Positions 7,882-16,073 of a stretch of 23,345 nucleotides of DNA are shown piece by piece. The DNA lies in NCBI GenBank assembly GCA_016929795.1, contig JAFGIA010000264.1:1-23345 (forward strand). The letters are read 5' to 3'. The position numbers and the translations under genes were made by a program. The notes below the pieces were generated by a model. That model did no database searches and was not told where the DNA came from. It saw only the letters and a program-made list of their open reading frames with translations. Position 1 is the first letter of the stretch; each line of letters opens with the position of its first letter. Source of the DNA: Anaerolineae bacterium. GTDB taxonomy: Bacteria > Chloroflexota > Anaerolineae > JAAYZQ01.

Positions 7882-9321
7882 CTGTTCGATCTCGGCCAAC
7901 ACACTATCGGGCAGTGGCTGGGGCCGGTGGCTGTCGATGATGTCGATTGTCTTTTCCTTCAGGCGGGCACCCAGCGTTTTGGACCCTGCCGCCGCCCACT
8001 CCTCGTAGCGCCGCCTGTCGAACAGGGCCGGCTGCCAGAGCTGGCGAAAGTTTTTGAGCGTGTGGCGCTGGGTGAGAAAGTCGCCACCAGGCCCGACCGC
8101 GTCGATCACGTCGAGTGCCAGTGCGTCGGGGTCGAGACTGATGCCGCTGGTGAAACGGCGCATCATGTCGATCGCTTCCGCCGTGAACACCATCATCTCG
8201 GGCGACGTGGTCAACCCCGCCTCCAGGTAGCCGACGTCGTGCACCAGGTTGTTGCCGGCGAGCAGCGCCACGAGCACCGAGAACGTGGCGTCCGCTGCCG
8301 CCTGCTCGTCCATGGCACAGCTATCCGAGTGCCCCGCATAGCCCCACGTCGGCAGGCCATAGAAGCGCCCCATCTCGGCGACGGCGACACGCGCGAGCTG
8401 GAACTCGGGGGCGCCATATACGCTGATCGTCGTCTTCATGTCCATGTGATGCAGACCGCTGCCATACACAAAGGGAGCACCGGGCCGCTTGAGCTGGTGC
8501 AGCACCAGGCTCGACAGTGTCTCGGCGTTGCCCAGCGCCAGGCCGCCCGCCATCGTGACAGGGGCGGTGCCGCCCATCATGGGTGCCGGCGAGTGGACAA
8601 TGGGCAGCGCCTTTTCGGCCATATAGAGCAGCTTGCCCGTCGCCGTGTCCGAGTGCTGAAGCGGCGTCGAGGGCTCGGAGTAGAGGAGCAGCGTCGGGTT
8701 GAGGCGCAGCTCGTCCATGCCGCCCGCGGCGGCCGCCGCCATGGCCGCGATCGCCTCACAATCGGCCCTGTCATCGCACACAAACACGATCGGCTTGGTG
8801 GTGTGCTGCACCATCAGCGCGAACTGCTGGCGATAGGGATTGGCCTGGCCCAGGTCGGCCGGGATGCCCATCGACATGCAGAATTGGAGCTGGGGCAGTG
8901 CGTCGACGACGTGGATGCAGTCGATCACGTCAGCCAGGCGAAATGGCCGGTGCTCGCCGGTGCGCGGATCGAGATAGTTGGGGCAGTCGGAGCCAGGGCC
9001 AAAGTTGACCGCGTGCCCCTCCAGCGAGGCCACCACCTCATCGCTGCCACGCCTGCAGAGTGCGATGCGCGATGGCGCCTGGGCAATGGCCCATTCTACC
9101 AATGCGGGCGGGAAGCGTACCAGCGCATGGGGCGCCGCGCCTGGCGGGTGCTGTTGGTCCGTGATGAGCGCCTCCGTATCGCGCAGCAGGTCGAGCGCTG
9201 CCGCGTGGTGGATGCGCACGCCGGTACGGCGCAGGATCTCGAGTGAGGCGCGGTGGATCGCCTCGCATTGTGCGGTACTGAGCATAGCCATCCGCGGAAA
9301 AGTGATAGTGTTAAAAGTCAT
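7861..9321 (-). CDS. MttB-family (trimethylamine methyltransferase-like) protein, non-pyrrolysine
   Basis: This 486-residue protein has the length and signatures of the MttB superfamily: an N-terminal segment with ILRRTGVRIHH, NFGPGSDCPNYLDPRTGE, a central TIM-barrel pattern, and the YAGHSDSCAMDEQAAAD region of the family. Members transfer a methyl group from quaternary amines such as glycine betaine, proline betaine, carnitine or trimethylamine to a corrinoid protein. No in-frame amber codon occurs, so this is a non-pyrrolysine member like MtgB. No corrinoid protein or corrinoid-reactivating gene is in the window. Start: ATG at 9321 with AGGAGAAGGG before it; a longer upstream frame overlaps the thiolase. 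It lies 17 bases after the thiolase gene and is probably co-transcribed. Substrate is unknown. Confidence 0.88.
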   Translation of the reverse strand: MTFNTITFPRMAMLSTAQCEAIHRASLEILRRTGVRIHHAAALDLLRDTEALITDQQHPPGAAPHALVRFPPALVEWAIAQAPSRIALCRRGSDEVVASLEGHAVNFGPGSDCPNYLDPRTGEHRPFRLADVIDCIHVVDALPQLQFCMSMGIPADLGQANPYRQQFALMVQHTTKPIVFVCDDRADCEAIAAMAAAAAGGMDELRLNPTLLLYSEPSTPLQHSDTATGKLLYMAEKALPIVHSPAPMMGGTAPVTMAGGLALGNAETLSSLVLHQLKRPGAPFVYGSGLHHMDMKTTISVYGAPEFQLARVAVAEMGRFYGLPTWGYAGHSDSCAMDEQAAADATFSVLVALLAGNNLVHDVGYLEAGLTTSPEMMVFTAEAIDMMRRFTSGISLDPDALALDVIDAVGPGGDFLTQRHTLKNFRQLWQPALFDRRRYEEWAAAGSKTLGARLKEKTIDIIDSHRPQPLPDSVLAEIEQIVARET

Positions 9322-9338
9322 TTTTCCCTTCTCCTGTA

Positions 9339-10589
9339 TCAGTCGATCCACTCGACCAGCGTCGACACCCCCATGCCGACGCCAACGCACAACGTAGCCA
9401 GGCCACGGTACGGGCGCGCCTCGCCAGGGGCACGGCGCTTCATCTCGTGGAGCAGCGTCGTCAGGATGCGCGCCCCGGAGCAGCCAGTCGGGTGACCGAG
9501 GGCAATGGCACCGCCATTCACGTTGGTGATCTCGGGGCGGAGGCCCAGGCGGCGCATGACCCCGATGGCCTGGGCAGCAAACGCCTCATTCAGCTCCACG
9601 AGACCGATCCCCTGGATGCCAAGCCCCAGCTGGCCGAGCAGCTTTTCAGTGGCGGGCACCGGCCCATAGCCCATCACGCCCGGGTCGACGCCCGCTGCCG
9701 CAGATCCGATCCAGCGCGCCATCGGTTTCAACCCCAACTCCCGCGCCCGCTCCGCACTCGTTACCAACAGCGCCGCAGCTCCGTCGTTGATGCCGCTCGC
9801 GTTGCCCGCCGTCACGGTGCCGCCCGGGCGGAACGCCGGCCTGAGCTTGGCGAGCTGCTCGGCGCTCGTGTCGAGGACATACTCGCCGCCAGCCACTGTG
9901 TAGCGTGGATGCTCGTCGGTATCGACGACGAGCGGCGGCCCCTTGCGCTGCGGCACCTCGATGGGCACGATCTCGTCTCGGAACCTGCCGGCGTTCAATG
10001 CCGCCACCGTGCGCCGCTGGCTCTCCAGTGCAAAGGCATCCTGTTCCTCGCGCGTGATCGCCATCTCCTCGGCGATATTCTCGGCGGTCTCGCCCAGGCT
10101 GATGATAGGGTAGAGGGCATCCATCCTGGGGTTGTGGTAGCGCCAGCCGATCGTCGTGTCCCACAGTTGGACGTGGCCCACGGGCTGGGCGCGCTCCGGT
10201 TTGGGCATCGACCAGGGCGCGCGGCTCATGCTCTCCACGCCACCGGCGAGATAGATCTCTCCCTCACCGGCCACGATCGACCTGGCTGCCAGGTTGACAG
10301 CATCGAGGCCCGACGCACAGTTTCGGTTGACCGTCAGCCCTGGCACGCTGGCCGGGAATCGGGCGAGCAGGGCGGCCATGCGCGCCACGTCGCGGTTATC
10401 CTCGCCGGCCTGGTTGTTACAGCCAGCGTACACGTCGTCGATCAGCACCGGGTCAAGGCCTGTGCGGTCCACAAGCGCGCGCAGCACCGTGGCGAGCAGA
10501 TCGTCGGGCCGTACGCTGGACAGCGCGCCACCGTGCTTGCCGATGGGCGAGCGCACGGCATCAATGATCACTACTTGCTTCATCGTCAT
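9339..10589 (-). CDS. Thiolase (acetyl-CoA acyltransferase), 3-oxoadipyl-CoA thiolase-like
   Basis: This is a complete 416-residue thiolase. The nucleophilic cysteine is C91 in [18 protein letters not shown] is at 334-340, H366 lies in [12 protein letters not shown], and the general-base C401 in LCVGVGMG. The segment [18 protein letters not shown] resembles the loop of PcaF/PaaJ enzymes, which cleave 3-oxoadipyl-CoA to succinyl-CoA and acetyl-CoA. A generic degradative thiolase is the alternative. Start: the first of two close ATG codons (10589 and 10583), with GGAGG upstream. It is divergent from the radical SAM aminomutase and heads a pair with the MttB-family gene. Cleavage of a 3-oxoacyl-CoA is what the neighbouring aminotransferase and CoA-transferase genes would need. 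Confidence 0.93.
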   Translation of the reverse strand: MTMKQVVIIDAVRSPIGKHGGALSSVRPDDLLATVLRALVDRTGLDPVLIDDVYAGCNNQAGEDNRDVARMAALLARFPASVPGLTVNRNCASGLDAVNLAARSIVAGEGEIYLAGGVESMSRAPWSMPKPERAQPVGHVQLWDTTIGWRYHNPRMDALYPIISLGETAENIAEEMAITREEQDAFALESQRRTVAALNAGRFRDEIVPIEVPQRKGPPLVVDTDEHPRYTVAGGEYVLDTSAEQLAKLRPAFRPGGTVTAGNASGINDGAAALLVTSAERARELGLKPMARWIGSAAAGVDPGVMGYGPVPATEKLLGQLGLGIQGIGLVELNEAFAAQAIGVMRRLGLRPEITNVNGGAIALGHPTGCSGARILTTLLHEMKRRAPGEARPYRGLATLCVGVGMGVSTLVEWID

Positions 10590-10652
10590 ACACCCTCCTC
10601 ACGAGTGGCCGGATCGTACCTTTCTATCTCGGGCCGCAGGTGCAACCGGCCC

Positions 10653-10681
10653 AGTGTACCATCGAATCCACGGGCGGGCAA
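10653..10681 (-). promoter_or_regulatory. Candidate promoter of the thiolase-MttB pair
   Basis: On the minus strand, TTGCCC (10676-10681) and TACACT (10653-10658) are 17 bases apart. Each matches four of six consensus bases, so support is moderate. It is back to back with the strong promoter at 10734-10762. Confidence 0.45.
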
Positions 10682-10733
10682 ATCGGTGCACGTCGCACTC
10701 TATTTACAATAATTCCAGCGGGCATGACTGCCT

Positions 10734-10762
10734 TTGACAAAGAAGCGCGCGCATGGTATAAT
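10734..10762 (+). promoter_or_regulatory. Perfect-consensus sigma-70 promoter of the aminomutase gene
   Basis: TTGACA (10734-10739) and TATAAT (10757-10762) are both exact, with the ideal 17-base spacer. Transcription should start near 10769, leaving an untranslated leader of about 200 bases before the ATG at 10967. Confidence 0.85.
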
Positions 10763-10898
10763 ATCCTTGCATCACTGACAGCATCGGATCTGTCGTGCTC
10801 ACGTGCCCCGATCGAATACCAGGCCACCTCCCCCCGCCCATCATCTTGGGCCTACTCATCGGGCCGCGCCGGACGGCGACGGCATCAGCACGCTGTCA

Positions 10899-10919
10899 TG
10901 TGCAGGCCACGCCTGCACA
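10899..10919 (+). other. Leader hairpin upstream of the aminomutase gene
   Basis: A perfect nine-base-pair stem (10899-10907 with 10911-10919) closes a CAC triloop in the leader, 33 bases before the ribosome binding site. No T-run follows, so it is not a terminator. I do not recognise a known riboswitch here; role unknown. Confidence 0.5.
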
Positions 10920-10951
10920 CCATCATGTACAGGCGGTATCAAACCCAATCC

Positions 10952-10958
10952 GAGGAGG
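10952..10958 (+). promoter_or_regulatory. Ribosome binding site that fixes the aminomutase start
   Basis: GAGGAGG lies eight bases before ATG 10967. The frame is open far upstream, with other in-frame ATGs including 10898, but none has such a site and most of the extension precedes the predicted transcript start. Confidence 0.85.
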
Positions 10959-10966
10959 TAAGAATC

Positions 10967-12886
10967 ATGCACAAGACGACGACGCTCGTCCCTGACCAGG
11001 CGCGCGCAAGGGGAGGGCACGTAGACACATGGCGGCACCCGCCCGCGGCAAGGGCGGCCACCGGCCGCTGCCCGCCCGGACTCGAAAGCTTGCACCGCGC
11101 CAGCCCTGACATCTGGCACGTACTCGCGACCAGCCCCACAGTCGATGCAGCACGGGACCGGCTCTACACCCTGCTCAACCATCGAGAACGAGAATTGCAC
11201 ACGGACAAGATCCAATTGCACCCCATCGATCAGGCAACCGCACTCCGGTGCATCGCCGTGTTTAAAAACATGCTGGCCCCACGCAACGAGTCGGCAGCGG
11301 GCTTGAGCACGTTGCAGTCGCTGTGGCACCTCGTGCACAGGGGGAGTGAGTCGATCCATGTGGGGTTCGTGCAGGAATTTGTCCACCTGTTTCGCGGCAT
11401 CGAGGGCCGGTCGGGGCGCGCAGCCGGCTGGTTGGGCCCGATCCTGGCCCAGCAGGGTGAGGGCACACGAGATGACCAGGCGCTGCACGGCCGCGCCGCC
11501 GGGCAGGCAAGGTCGCGCCTGTTGGACCGTTTTGCCAAGCGGATGTGGGAGAAGGCCCGGCGCTATCCGAACGGGCTCGATCCGGACTTGATCGCCCAAC
11601 GCAAGCGAAACAAGGCCCGTTTGCTCGAATTCTTTGGTGCCAGCCCCGACGACTGGCAACGCTACGCGTGGCACCTGCGCCACATCTTGACAGGAGATCG
11701 CGCCGTCGAGCAGCTTCCACAGCTCGTCGCGCTCACAGACGTGGAAAAGGAAGCGATCCGGCTGTGTGCCGAGACGGGTATCCCGTTCGGCATCACACCC
11801 TATTACCTCTCCCTCTTTGACATCGACTCTGCCGGCAGGCGAAAAGACGCACAGGTGCGAGCGCAGGTGATTCCGCCGATGCACTATGTAGAGCGCCTGA
11901 TGGAGCACCACGAAGACAGGGAGCACTATTTTGACTTTATGGGCGAGCATGACACGTCGCCGATCGATCTGGTGACGCGGCGGTACCCAGCCGTTGCCAT
12001 CCTGAAGGGGTACGACACGTGCCCCCAGATCTGTGTCTATTGCCAGCGCAACTGGGAGATCACCGGGCCGATGGAAGCCGGCGCGCTGCCCCCCCTGGAC
12101 AAGCTGGACGCGGCGCTCGACTGGTTTGCCGAGCACCAGGAGCTGCGCGAAGTGCTGATCACCGGCGGCGATCCACTCTTTTTGAGCGACAGCCGCCTCG
12201 AGTACATGCTCGACAGGCTGGCGGCAATGGAGCACGTGGTCAATATCCGGATCGGCAGCCGCGCCCCCGTGACACTGCCGATGCGCATCACCGACAAACT
12301 GGCCGCGCTGCTCGGGCGATACGTCGAGCCGGGACGGCGCAATCTGAGTGTGGTGACCCACGCCGAGAGCGCCGCCGAGGTGACGCCCGAGATGGCAGAA
12401 GCGGTGTACCGCCTGCGGCGCCAGGGCCTGTGCATCTATAACCAGCAGGTGTTCACCCTGCACACGAGCCGCCGGTTCCAGGCTGTTGCACTGCGCGTGG
12501 CGCTAAAAAAGATCGGCGTCGATCCTTATTATACCTTCTACCCAAAGGGCAAAGAGGAGACGAAAGAGTATGCCACGCCACTGGCGCGCTTGCTCCAGGA
12601 GCGCAAAGAAGAGGCACGCCTGCTGCCCGGTTCTTTCCGCACCGACGAGCCCGTGTTCAACGTGCCGCGCCTGGGCAAGAATCACGTGCGCGCCTCCCAA
12701 GATCGAGAACTGATCGCCATCCGGCCCGATGGCCGGCGGGTCTATTTGTGGCATCCGTGGGAAAAGGGGATCGCGCCGACAAAGCCGTGGCTCTACCTCG
12801 ACAGCTCGATCCATCAGTACCTGCGTGCGCTCGAGCAGTTGGGTGAAGATCCGGCCGACTATGCCGGGATCTGGTACTACTACTAG
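10967..12886 (+). CDS. Divergent KamA-family radical SAM 2,3-aminomutase, large N-terminal extension
   Basis: This 639-residue protein is about 220 residues longer than lysine 2,3-aminomutase (KamA); the extra length is N-terminal. The radical SAM cluster ligands are C352, C356 and C359 (CPQICVYC), followed by ITGGDPLFLSD (398-408), the KamA-type SAM-binding GGDP motif. K571 in FNVPRLGKNH occupies the place of the PLP-binding lysine. Known members move an alpha-amino group to the beta carbon using PLP and a 5'-deoxyadenosyl radical. By hand alignment with KamA as I recall it, the two aspartates that hold the substrate's epsilon-amino group fall at R502 (NQQVFTLHTSR) and K527 (PYYTFYPK). The substrate is therefore unlikely to be lysine; an acidic amino acid such as 2-aminoadipate or glutamate fits better. 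That substrate is inference. Residues 1-330 show no motif I recognise. Confidence 0.85.
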   Translation: MHKTTTLVPDQARARGGHVDTWRHPPAARAATGRCPPGLESLHRASPDIWHVLATSPTVDAARDRLYTLLNHRERELHTDKIQLHPIDQATALRCIAVFKNMLAPRNESAAGLSTLQSLWHLVHRGSESIHVGFVQEFVHLFRGIEGRSGRAAGWLGPILAQQGEGTRDDQALHGRAAGQARSRLLDRFAKRMWEKARRYPNGLDPDLIAQRKRNKARLLEFFGASPDDWQRYAWHLRHILTGDRAVEQLPQLVALTDVEKEAIRLCAETGIPFGITPYYLSLFDIDSAGRRKDAQVRAQVIPPMHYVERLMEHHEDREHYFDFMGEHDTSPIDLVTRRYPAVAILKGYDTCPQICVYCQRNWEITGPMEAGALPPLDKLDAALDWFAEHQELREVLITGGDPLFLSDSRLEYMLDRLAAMEHVVNIRIGSRAPVTLPMRITDKLAALLGRYVEPGRRNLSVVTHAESAAEVTPEMAEAVYRLRRQGLCIYNQQVFTLHTSRRFQAVALRVALKKIGVDPYYTFYPKGKEETKEYATPLARLLQERKEEARLLPGSFRTDEPVFNVPRLGKNHVRASQDRELIAIRPDGRRVYLWHPWEKGIAPTKPWLYLDSSIHQYLRALEQLGEDPADYAGIWYYY

Positions 12887-12896
12887 CAAGGCATTG

Positions 12897-12942
12897 GGAT
12901 CACAAAAAGCACCAAAGAGACGAGAGGCGCGCATTGTGATCC
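12897..12942. terminator. Hairpin between convergent aminomutase and aminotransferase genes
   Basis: GGATCACAA (12897-12905) pairs perfectly with TTGTGATCC (12934-12942) across a 28-base loop. It lies between two stop codons that face each other. The long loop and lack of a T-run make a terminator role tentative. Confidence 0.35.
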
Positions 12943-12994
12943 GCTTAGATCCGAGGCAGACGGCGTGTGGGCTCTGGACCGTGCCCGCGACAGG

Positions 12995-14335
12995 TCAGCC
13001 ATGCGCGGCAACGTGGGTTACCGCTCCTTGTAGGACGGCGACGATCGTCGCAACCTGCTCCTCGGTGACGACGTAGGGCGGGGCCACCATCAGGTGGTCT
13101 CCCCGCCCCCTCCCCGCACTGCCGTGACCAGGATAGAGGAGCACGCCCTGCTCCCTGCACCGCTCGCACACGCGGTCAACAAAGCGGGCCTCCTTCGGAT
13201 AGGGTTCTTTCGTCTCCCTATCGACGACGAACTCGACCGCCCACATCATGCCGATGCCGCGCACATCGCCGACGGCGGGCACGTCCTCGAGCGCGCCGTG
13301 CAGCGCCGCGCCCAGCGTGCCGCCCATCTCTGCCGCGCGCGCCACCAGGTCGTGCGCTTTGAGATAGTCCATCGTCGCCAGCGCCGCCGCCGCGCCTACG
13401 GCATGATGGGAGAAGGTGCCGCCGTGGTTAAAATTACCATGCGCCAGGCGGATGGCCTCGACGTCGGCGCCGCGCACCGCCGCGATCGACAGCGGGAAAT
13501 AACCGCCGGCTGCCCCCTTGGCGAGCGTCATGATGTCCGGCTCGACGCCGAAATGCTCCATAGCGAACCAGGTGCCGGTGCGCCCAAAGCCGGTGAGCAC
13601 CTCGTCGGCGATGAGCAGCACGTCGTAGCGGTCGCAGAGGTCGCGCACGATCGACCAATACTCTGGCGGCGGCACAATGGCACCCAGGGTGGCGCCGCCG
13701 ATCGGCTCGGCGAGGAAGGCGGCGACCCGGTGCGAGCCGATCTCGAGGATGGCATTCTCGAGCTGCCGCGCGCACGCTACCTCGCACGCCGGATAGGTCA
13801 GGCCGAACGGACAGCGGTAGCAGTAGGGCGGCTCGATGTGCAGCGCGTCGCGGAACATGGGCTCGTAGGGCGCGCGCATCGACGGCTTGCCCGACACGCC
13901 CAGTGTGCCGAGCGTCGCGCCGTGGTAAGAGCCCCAGCGCGAGATGACAATGTCCCTACCCGTCTCGCCGCGCGCGAGCTGCACCTGCCGCGCAAACTTG
14001 AGCGCCGTCTCGACGGCTTCGGAGCCACTTGACAGGTAGTAGAAGCGGGGCTCGGGCAGCGGCACTTGGGGGGCAAGGCGCTGGCTGTACGTCTCGAGCG
14101 CGCCTGTCGTGAACAGGCTGCCGTGCACATAGGCCACCCGCGCCGCCTGATCGCCCATGGCACGGGCGATCGACTCTACCCCGTGCCCTACGTTCACCAC
14201 CAGCGGGCCACCCGACGCGTCGATATACGCCCTCCCATCCGCGTCGTACAGGTACACCCCCTCCCCGCGCACGATCGCTGGATAGTCGTGCCCCATGTCC
14301 CGATAGAACACGTGCCCGCTCGGATGCTTGCTCAT
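12995..14335 (-). CDS. Class III PLP-dependent aminotransferase, downstream copy
   Basis: This 446-residue fold-type I enzyme has the class III signature: [15 protein letters not shown] (102-116) for phosphate binding, [12 protein letters not shown] with D244, and the Schiff-base lysine K273 in [10 protein letters not shown]. Class III enzymes usually transfer omega- or beta-amino groups to pyruvate or 2-oxoglutarate. Four cysteines, C172, C175, C184 and C188, form a C-x2-C-x8-C-x3-C set shared with the paralogue at 16068-17408. The start at 14335 is four bases after the CoA-transferase B stop and has an AGGTAGG site. It is the last gene of the operon, next to the convergent aminomutase. A beta-amino acid:pyruvate or oxoglutarate role is plausible from context, but the substrate is unproven. 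Confidence 0.92.
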   Translation of the reverse strand: MSKHPSGHVFYRDMGHDYPAIVRGEGVYLYDADGRAYIDASGGPLVVNVGHGVESIARAMGDQAARVAYVHGSLFTTGALETYSQRLAPQVPLPEPRFYYLSSGSEAVETALKFARQVQLARGETGRDIVISRWGSYHGATLGTLGVSGKPSMRAPYEPMFRDALHIEPPYCYRCPFGLTYPACEVACARQLENAILEIGSHRVAAFLAEPIGGATLGAIVPPPEYWSIVRDLCDRYDVLLIADEVLTGFGRTGTWFAMEHFGVEPDIMTLAKGAAGGYFPLSIAAVRGADVEAIRLAHGNFNHGGTFSHHAVGAAAALATMDYLKAHDLVARAAEMGGTLGAALHGALEDVPAVGDVRGIGMMWAVEFVVDRETKEPYPKEARFVDRVCERCREQGVLLYPGHGSAGRGRGDHLMVAPPYVVTEEQVATIVAVLQGAVTHVAAHG

Positions 14336-14339
14336 CTGC

Positions 14340-15110
14340 CTACCTGCCGGTGTAAGCCCCGTCTGGGTCCAGTTCCTCCCGGATCAGCCGCAGTTCCTCA
14401 TCCGTCGGCGGCTCGGTGATCGTCACATCATCCACCACCTTGAGCGGCCAGCCGACCTGTGCCTGCACGTCCTCCACGCATACACCAGGGTGCACCGACG
14501 ACAGGAACATCTCGCCCGTGCCGGGGTCGAAGCGAAAGATGGCCTTGTCGGTGACGACGAGCTGGGGGCCGGCGCCAGGCATGCCGAGGGCCACGCGCGC
14601 GCCCGGGGTACCGTCGAGGTGGCCCGGGCTGGTGCAAAAGTCGATCTTGTCGACAAAGGCGCGCTTGCCGAGCGGCATGATGAGAAAGACCTTTTGCGCA
14701 TGGATGGCAATCTCGCACGCGCCGCCGCTGCCCGGCAGGCGCACCTTTGGCTTGCGATAGTCGCCGATCACGGTCGTGTTGAGGTTGCCAAAGCGGTCGA
14801 TCTGGGCCGCGCCGAGAAAGGCGACCTCGACACGCCCACCCTGCAGATAATACATGAACAGGTCAGACATGGGGCAGGCCAGCGTCGCACCGCTGACGAG
14901 TGTCGGGTCGCCGATGGACAGCGGCAGGCGCGCGGGCCTGGCGCCAAACACGCCCGACTCGTACACCAGCTCCAGCTCGGGCGCGACGGTGCGCCGCGCC
15001 AGGTTGCAGGCGATGTTGGGCATGCCGACGCCGACAAATACCACGCGCTCGCCCGCGAGCGCGCGGGCGGCAGAGGCGATCATTAACTCGGAAGGTGTAT
15101 AGTCCATCAT
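14340..15110 (-). CDS. Family I CoA-transferase, subunit B (glutaconate/3-oxoacid CoA-transferase-like)
   Basis: This 256-residue beta subunit carries the catalytic glutamate E51 in LVYESGVFG, which forms the glutamyl-CoA thioester intermediate in family I enzymes. The glycine-rich GVGMPNIACNLA (27-38) and FLGAAQIDRFGNLNTT pattern also fit. It resembles GctB/IpdB proteins more than PcaJ/ScoB, so it is named only at family level. The ATG at 15110 overlaps the subunit A stop by four bases; a second ATG follows at 15107. With subunit A it would move CoA from an acyl-CoA donor to a carboxylic acid made by the operon's other enzymes. IpdB relatives instead act as ring-cleaving hydrolases, an alternative that cannot be excluded. 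Confidence 0.9.
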   Translation of the reverse strand: MMDYTPSELMIASAARALAGERVVFVGVGMPNIACNLARRTVAPELELVYESGVFGARPARLPLSIGDPTLVSGATLACPMSDLFMYYLQGGRVEVAFLGAAQIDRFGNLNTTVIGDYRKPKVRLPGSGGACEIAIHAQKVFLIMPLGKRAFVDKIDFCTSPGHLDGTPGARVALGMPGAGPQLVVTDKAIFRFDPGTGEMFLSSVHPGVCVEDVQAQVGWPLKVVDDVTITEPPTDEELRLIREELDPDGAYTGR

Positions 15111-16030
15111 GCATAGACCCCATAGTTCACCGGCTGTGACAACGCCTCCCCGGGTGCCAGCCGCTCCCAGATGCCTGGCTCGGCCGCTTCCAGCCTGGCC
15201 AGGTAGGCGGCACGGTCAGGCACGCCGTACACCCACTCGTCGAGCCAGGCCAGCGTCCCGGCCTCGTCGCGCGAGATCCGGTCCCACGCCAGGTAGAGCC
15301 GGTTGTCGCGGTCATAGTACCCCTGGACGTAGGAGGGGTGGGCGCCACGCGGCTCGTGTACCACCGCATCGACCATCAGCCCGGGGATGACCGTCCGGTT
15401 GGGGTCGCTGCGCACCACGGCCTCGTCCACGACCTCTTCGACGACGACCACGACGCGGCGTGCCGCAAAGGCGACCTCTTTTTGCACGCCCAGCAGGCCC
15501 CAGATTTGAGTATTTCCCGCGGCGTCGGCGCGCTGCGCGTGAAGGATGGCCACGTCGGGGTTGAGCGGCGGCACCACGGCCACGCGGCCATCGCCGTAGG
15601 GGCTATCGACAAAGCGGATGTCGGGGTTGGCAGCCGGCAGGTCGGCGCCCAGGTAGCTGCGCAATGGGAAAAAGGGCAGATGTGCACCGCCGGCAAGATA
15701 GCGCCCGACCAAACCAAAATGCGAGTACTCTTCGATCTCGAGCGGGCACGGCACCCCTTTTTCCACAGCACGCCGCACACAGTGGAGCGAGCCGACGCCA
15801 GGATTGCCCAGGTAGCTAAAGACCATCTTGCGCGCACAGCCGGCGGCGATCATCTGGTCATAGACCAAGTCGGGCGTCATGCGACACAACGTCAGGTCGC
15901 GCCGCCCCTGGCGGATGATCTCGTGCGCCGCCGCAAAGCAGATGAACGCCGTAAACCCCTCGATCGCAACGCTGTCGCCGTCATGGACGTGGGCGGCGAT
16001 GGCGTCGTGCATGGTTGTGAGTTTGGTCAT
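15107..16030 (-). CDS. Family I CoA-transferase, subunit A (glutaconate CoA-transferase-like)
   Basis: This 307-residue alpha subunit shows VHDGDSVAIEGFTAF (15-29), the HEIIRQGRRDLTLCRMTPD stretch and LNPDVAILHAQRADAAGNTQIWG near residues 157-179, all usual in GctA-type subunits. Its C-terminal part contains W-x-x-x-S-R-D-like segments of the long GctA form rather than the short PcaI form. The start at 16030 has a GAGAGGAA site. It follows the upstream aminotransferase by 37 bases, a gap filled with a 7-bp repeat array, and is translationally coupled to subunit B. The heterodimer probably activates the acid made by the aminotransferase/AOR steps. Confidence 0.9.
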   Translation of the reverse strand: MTKLTTMHDAIAAHVHDGDSVAIEGFTAFICFAAAHEIIRQGRRDLTLCRMTPDLVYDQMIAAGCARKMVFSYLGNPGVGSLHCVRRAVEKGVPCPLEIEEYSHFGLVGRYLAGGAHLPFFPLRSYLGADLPAANPDIRFVDSPYGDGRVAVVPPLNPDVAILHAQRADAAGNTQIWGLLGVQKEVAFAARRVVVVVEEVVDEAVVRSDPNRTVIPGLMVDAVVHEPRGAHPSYVQGYYDRDNRLYLAWDRISRDEAGTLAWLDEWVYGVPDRAAYLARLEAAEPGIWERLAPGEALSQPVNYGVYA

Positions 16031-16052
16031 CAGTTCCTCTCACCAAAGATCG

Positions 16053-16073
16053 GATATCTAATATCCATTATCT
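16053..16073. repeat. Short 7-bp repeat array at the aminotransferase stop codon
   Basis: Consecutive units GATATCT, AATATCC and ATTATCT fill the gap between CoA-transferase A and the aminotransferase and run over the aminotransferase stop codon (16068-16070). Only three units, so the call rests on likeness to the arrays at 7819 and 19293. Confidence 0.4.

Noticed and set aside
7927..9246. About 440-codon plus-strand frame opposite the MttB-family gene
   Set aside because: Shadow of a clear minus-strand family member; no domain, promoter or ribosome binding site.
7861..9321. Pyrrolysine-dependent trimethylamine methyltransferase
   Set aside because: There is no in-frame TAG in the gene, so it cannot be the pyrrolysine form.
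10640..10966. N-terminal extension of the aminomutase to an upstream in-frame start
   Set aside because: It would run through the consensus promoter at 10734-10762; GAGGAGG before ATG 10967 decides the start.
10763..10966. Known riboswitch (lysine, SAM, T-box) in the aminomutase leader
   Set aside because: Only one triloop hairpin is clear; I could not match the conserved core of any class, and no terminator is present.
10856..12463. About 535-codon minus-strand frame opposite the aminomutase
   Set aside because: The plus strand has promoter, ribosome binding site and radical SAM motifs; the antisense product resembles no family.
14340..16030. Naming the CoA-transferase as PcaIJ (3-oxoadipate CoA-transferase)
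   Set aside because: Both subunits look more like the longer GctA/GctB type; the 3-oxoadipate role is only a pathway inference.
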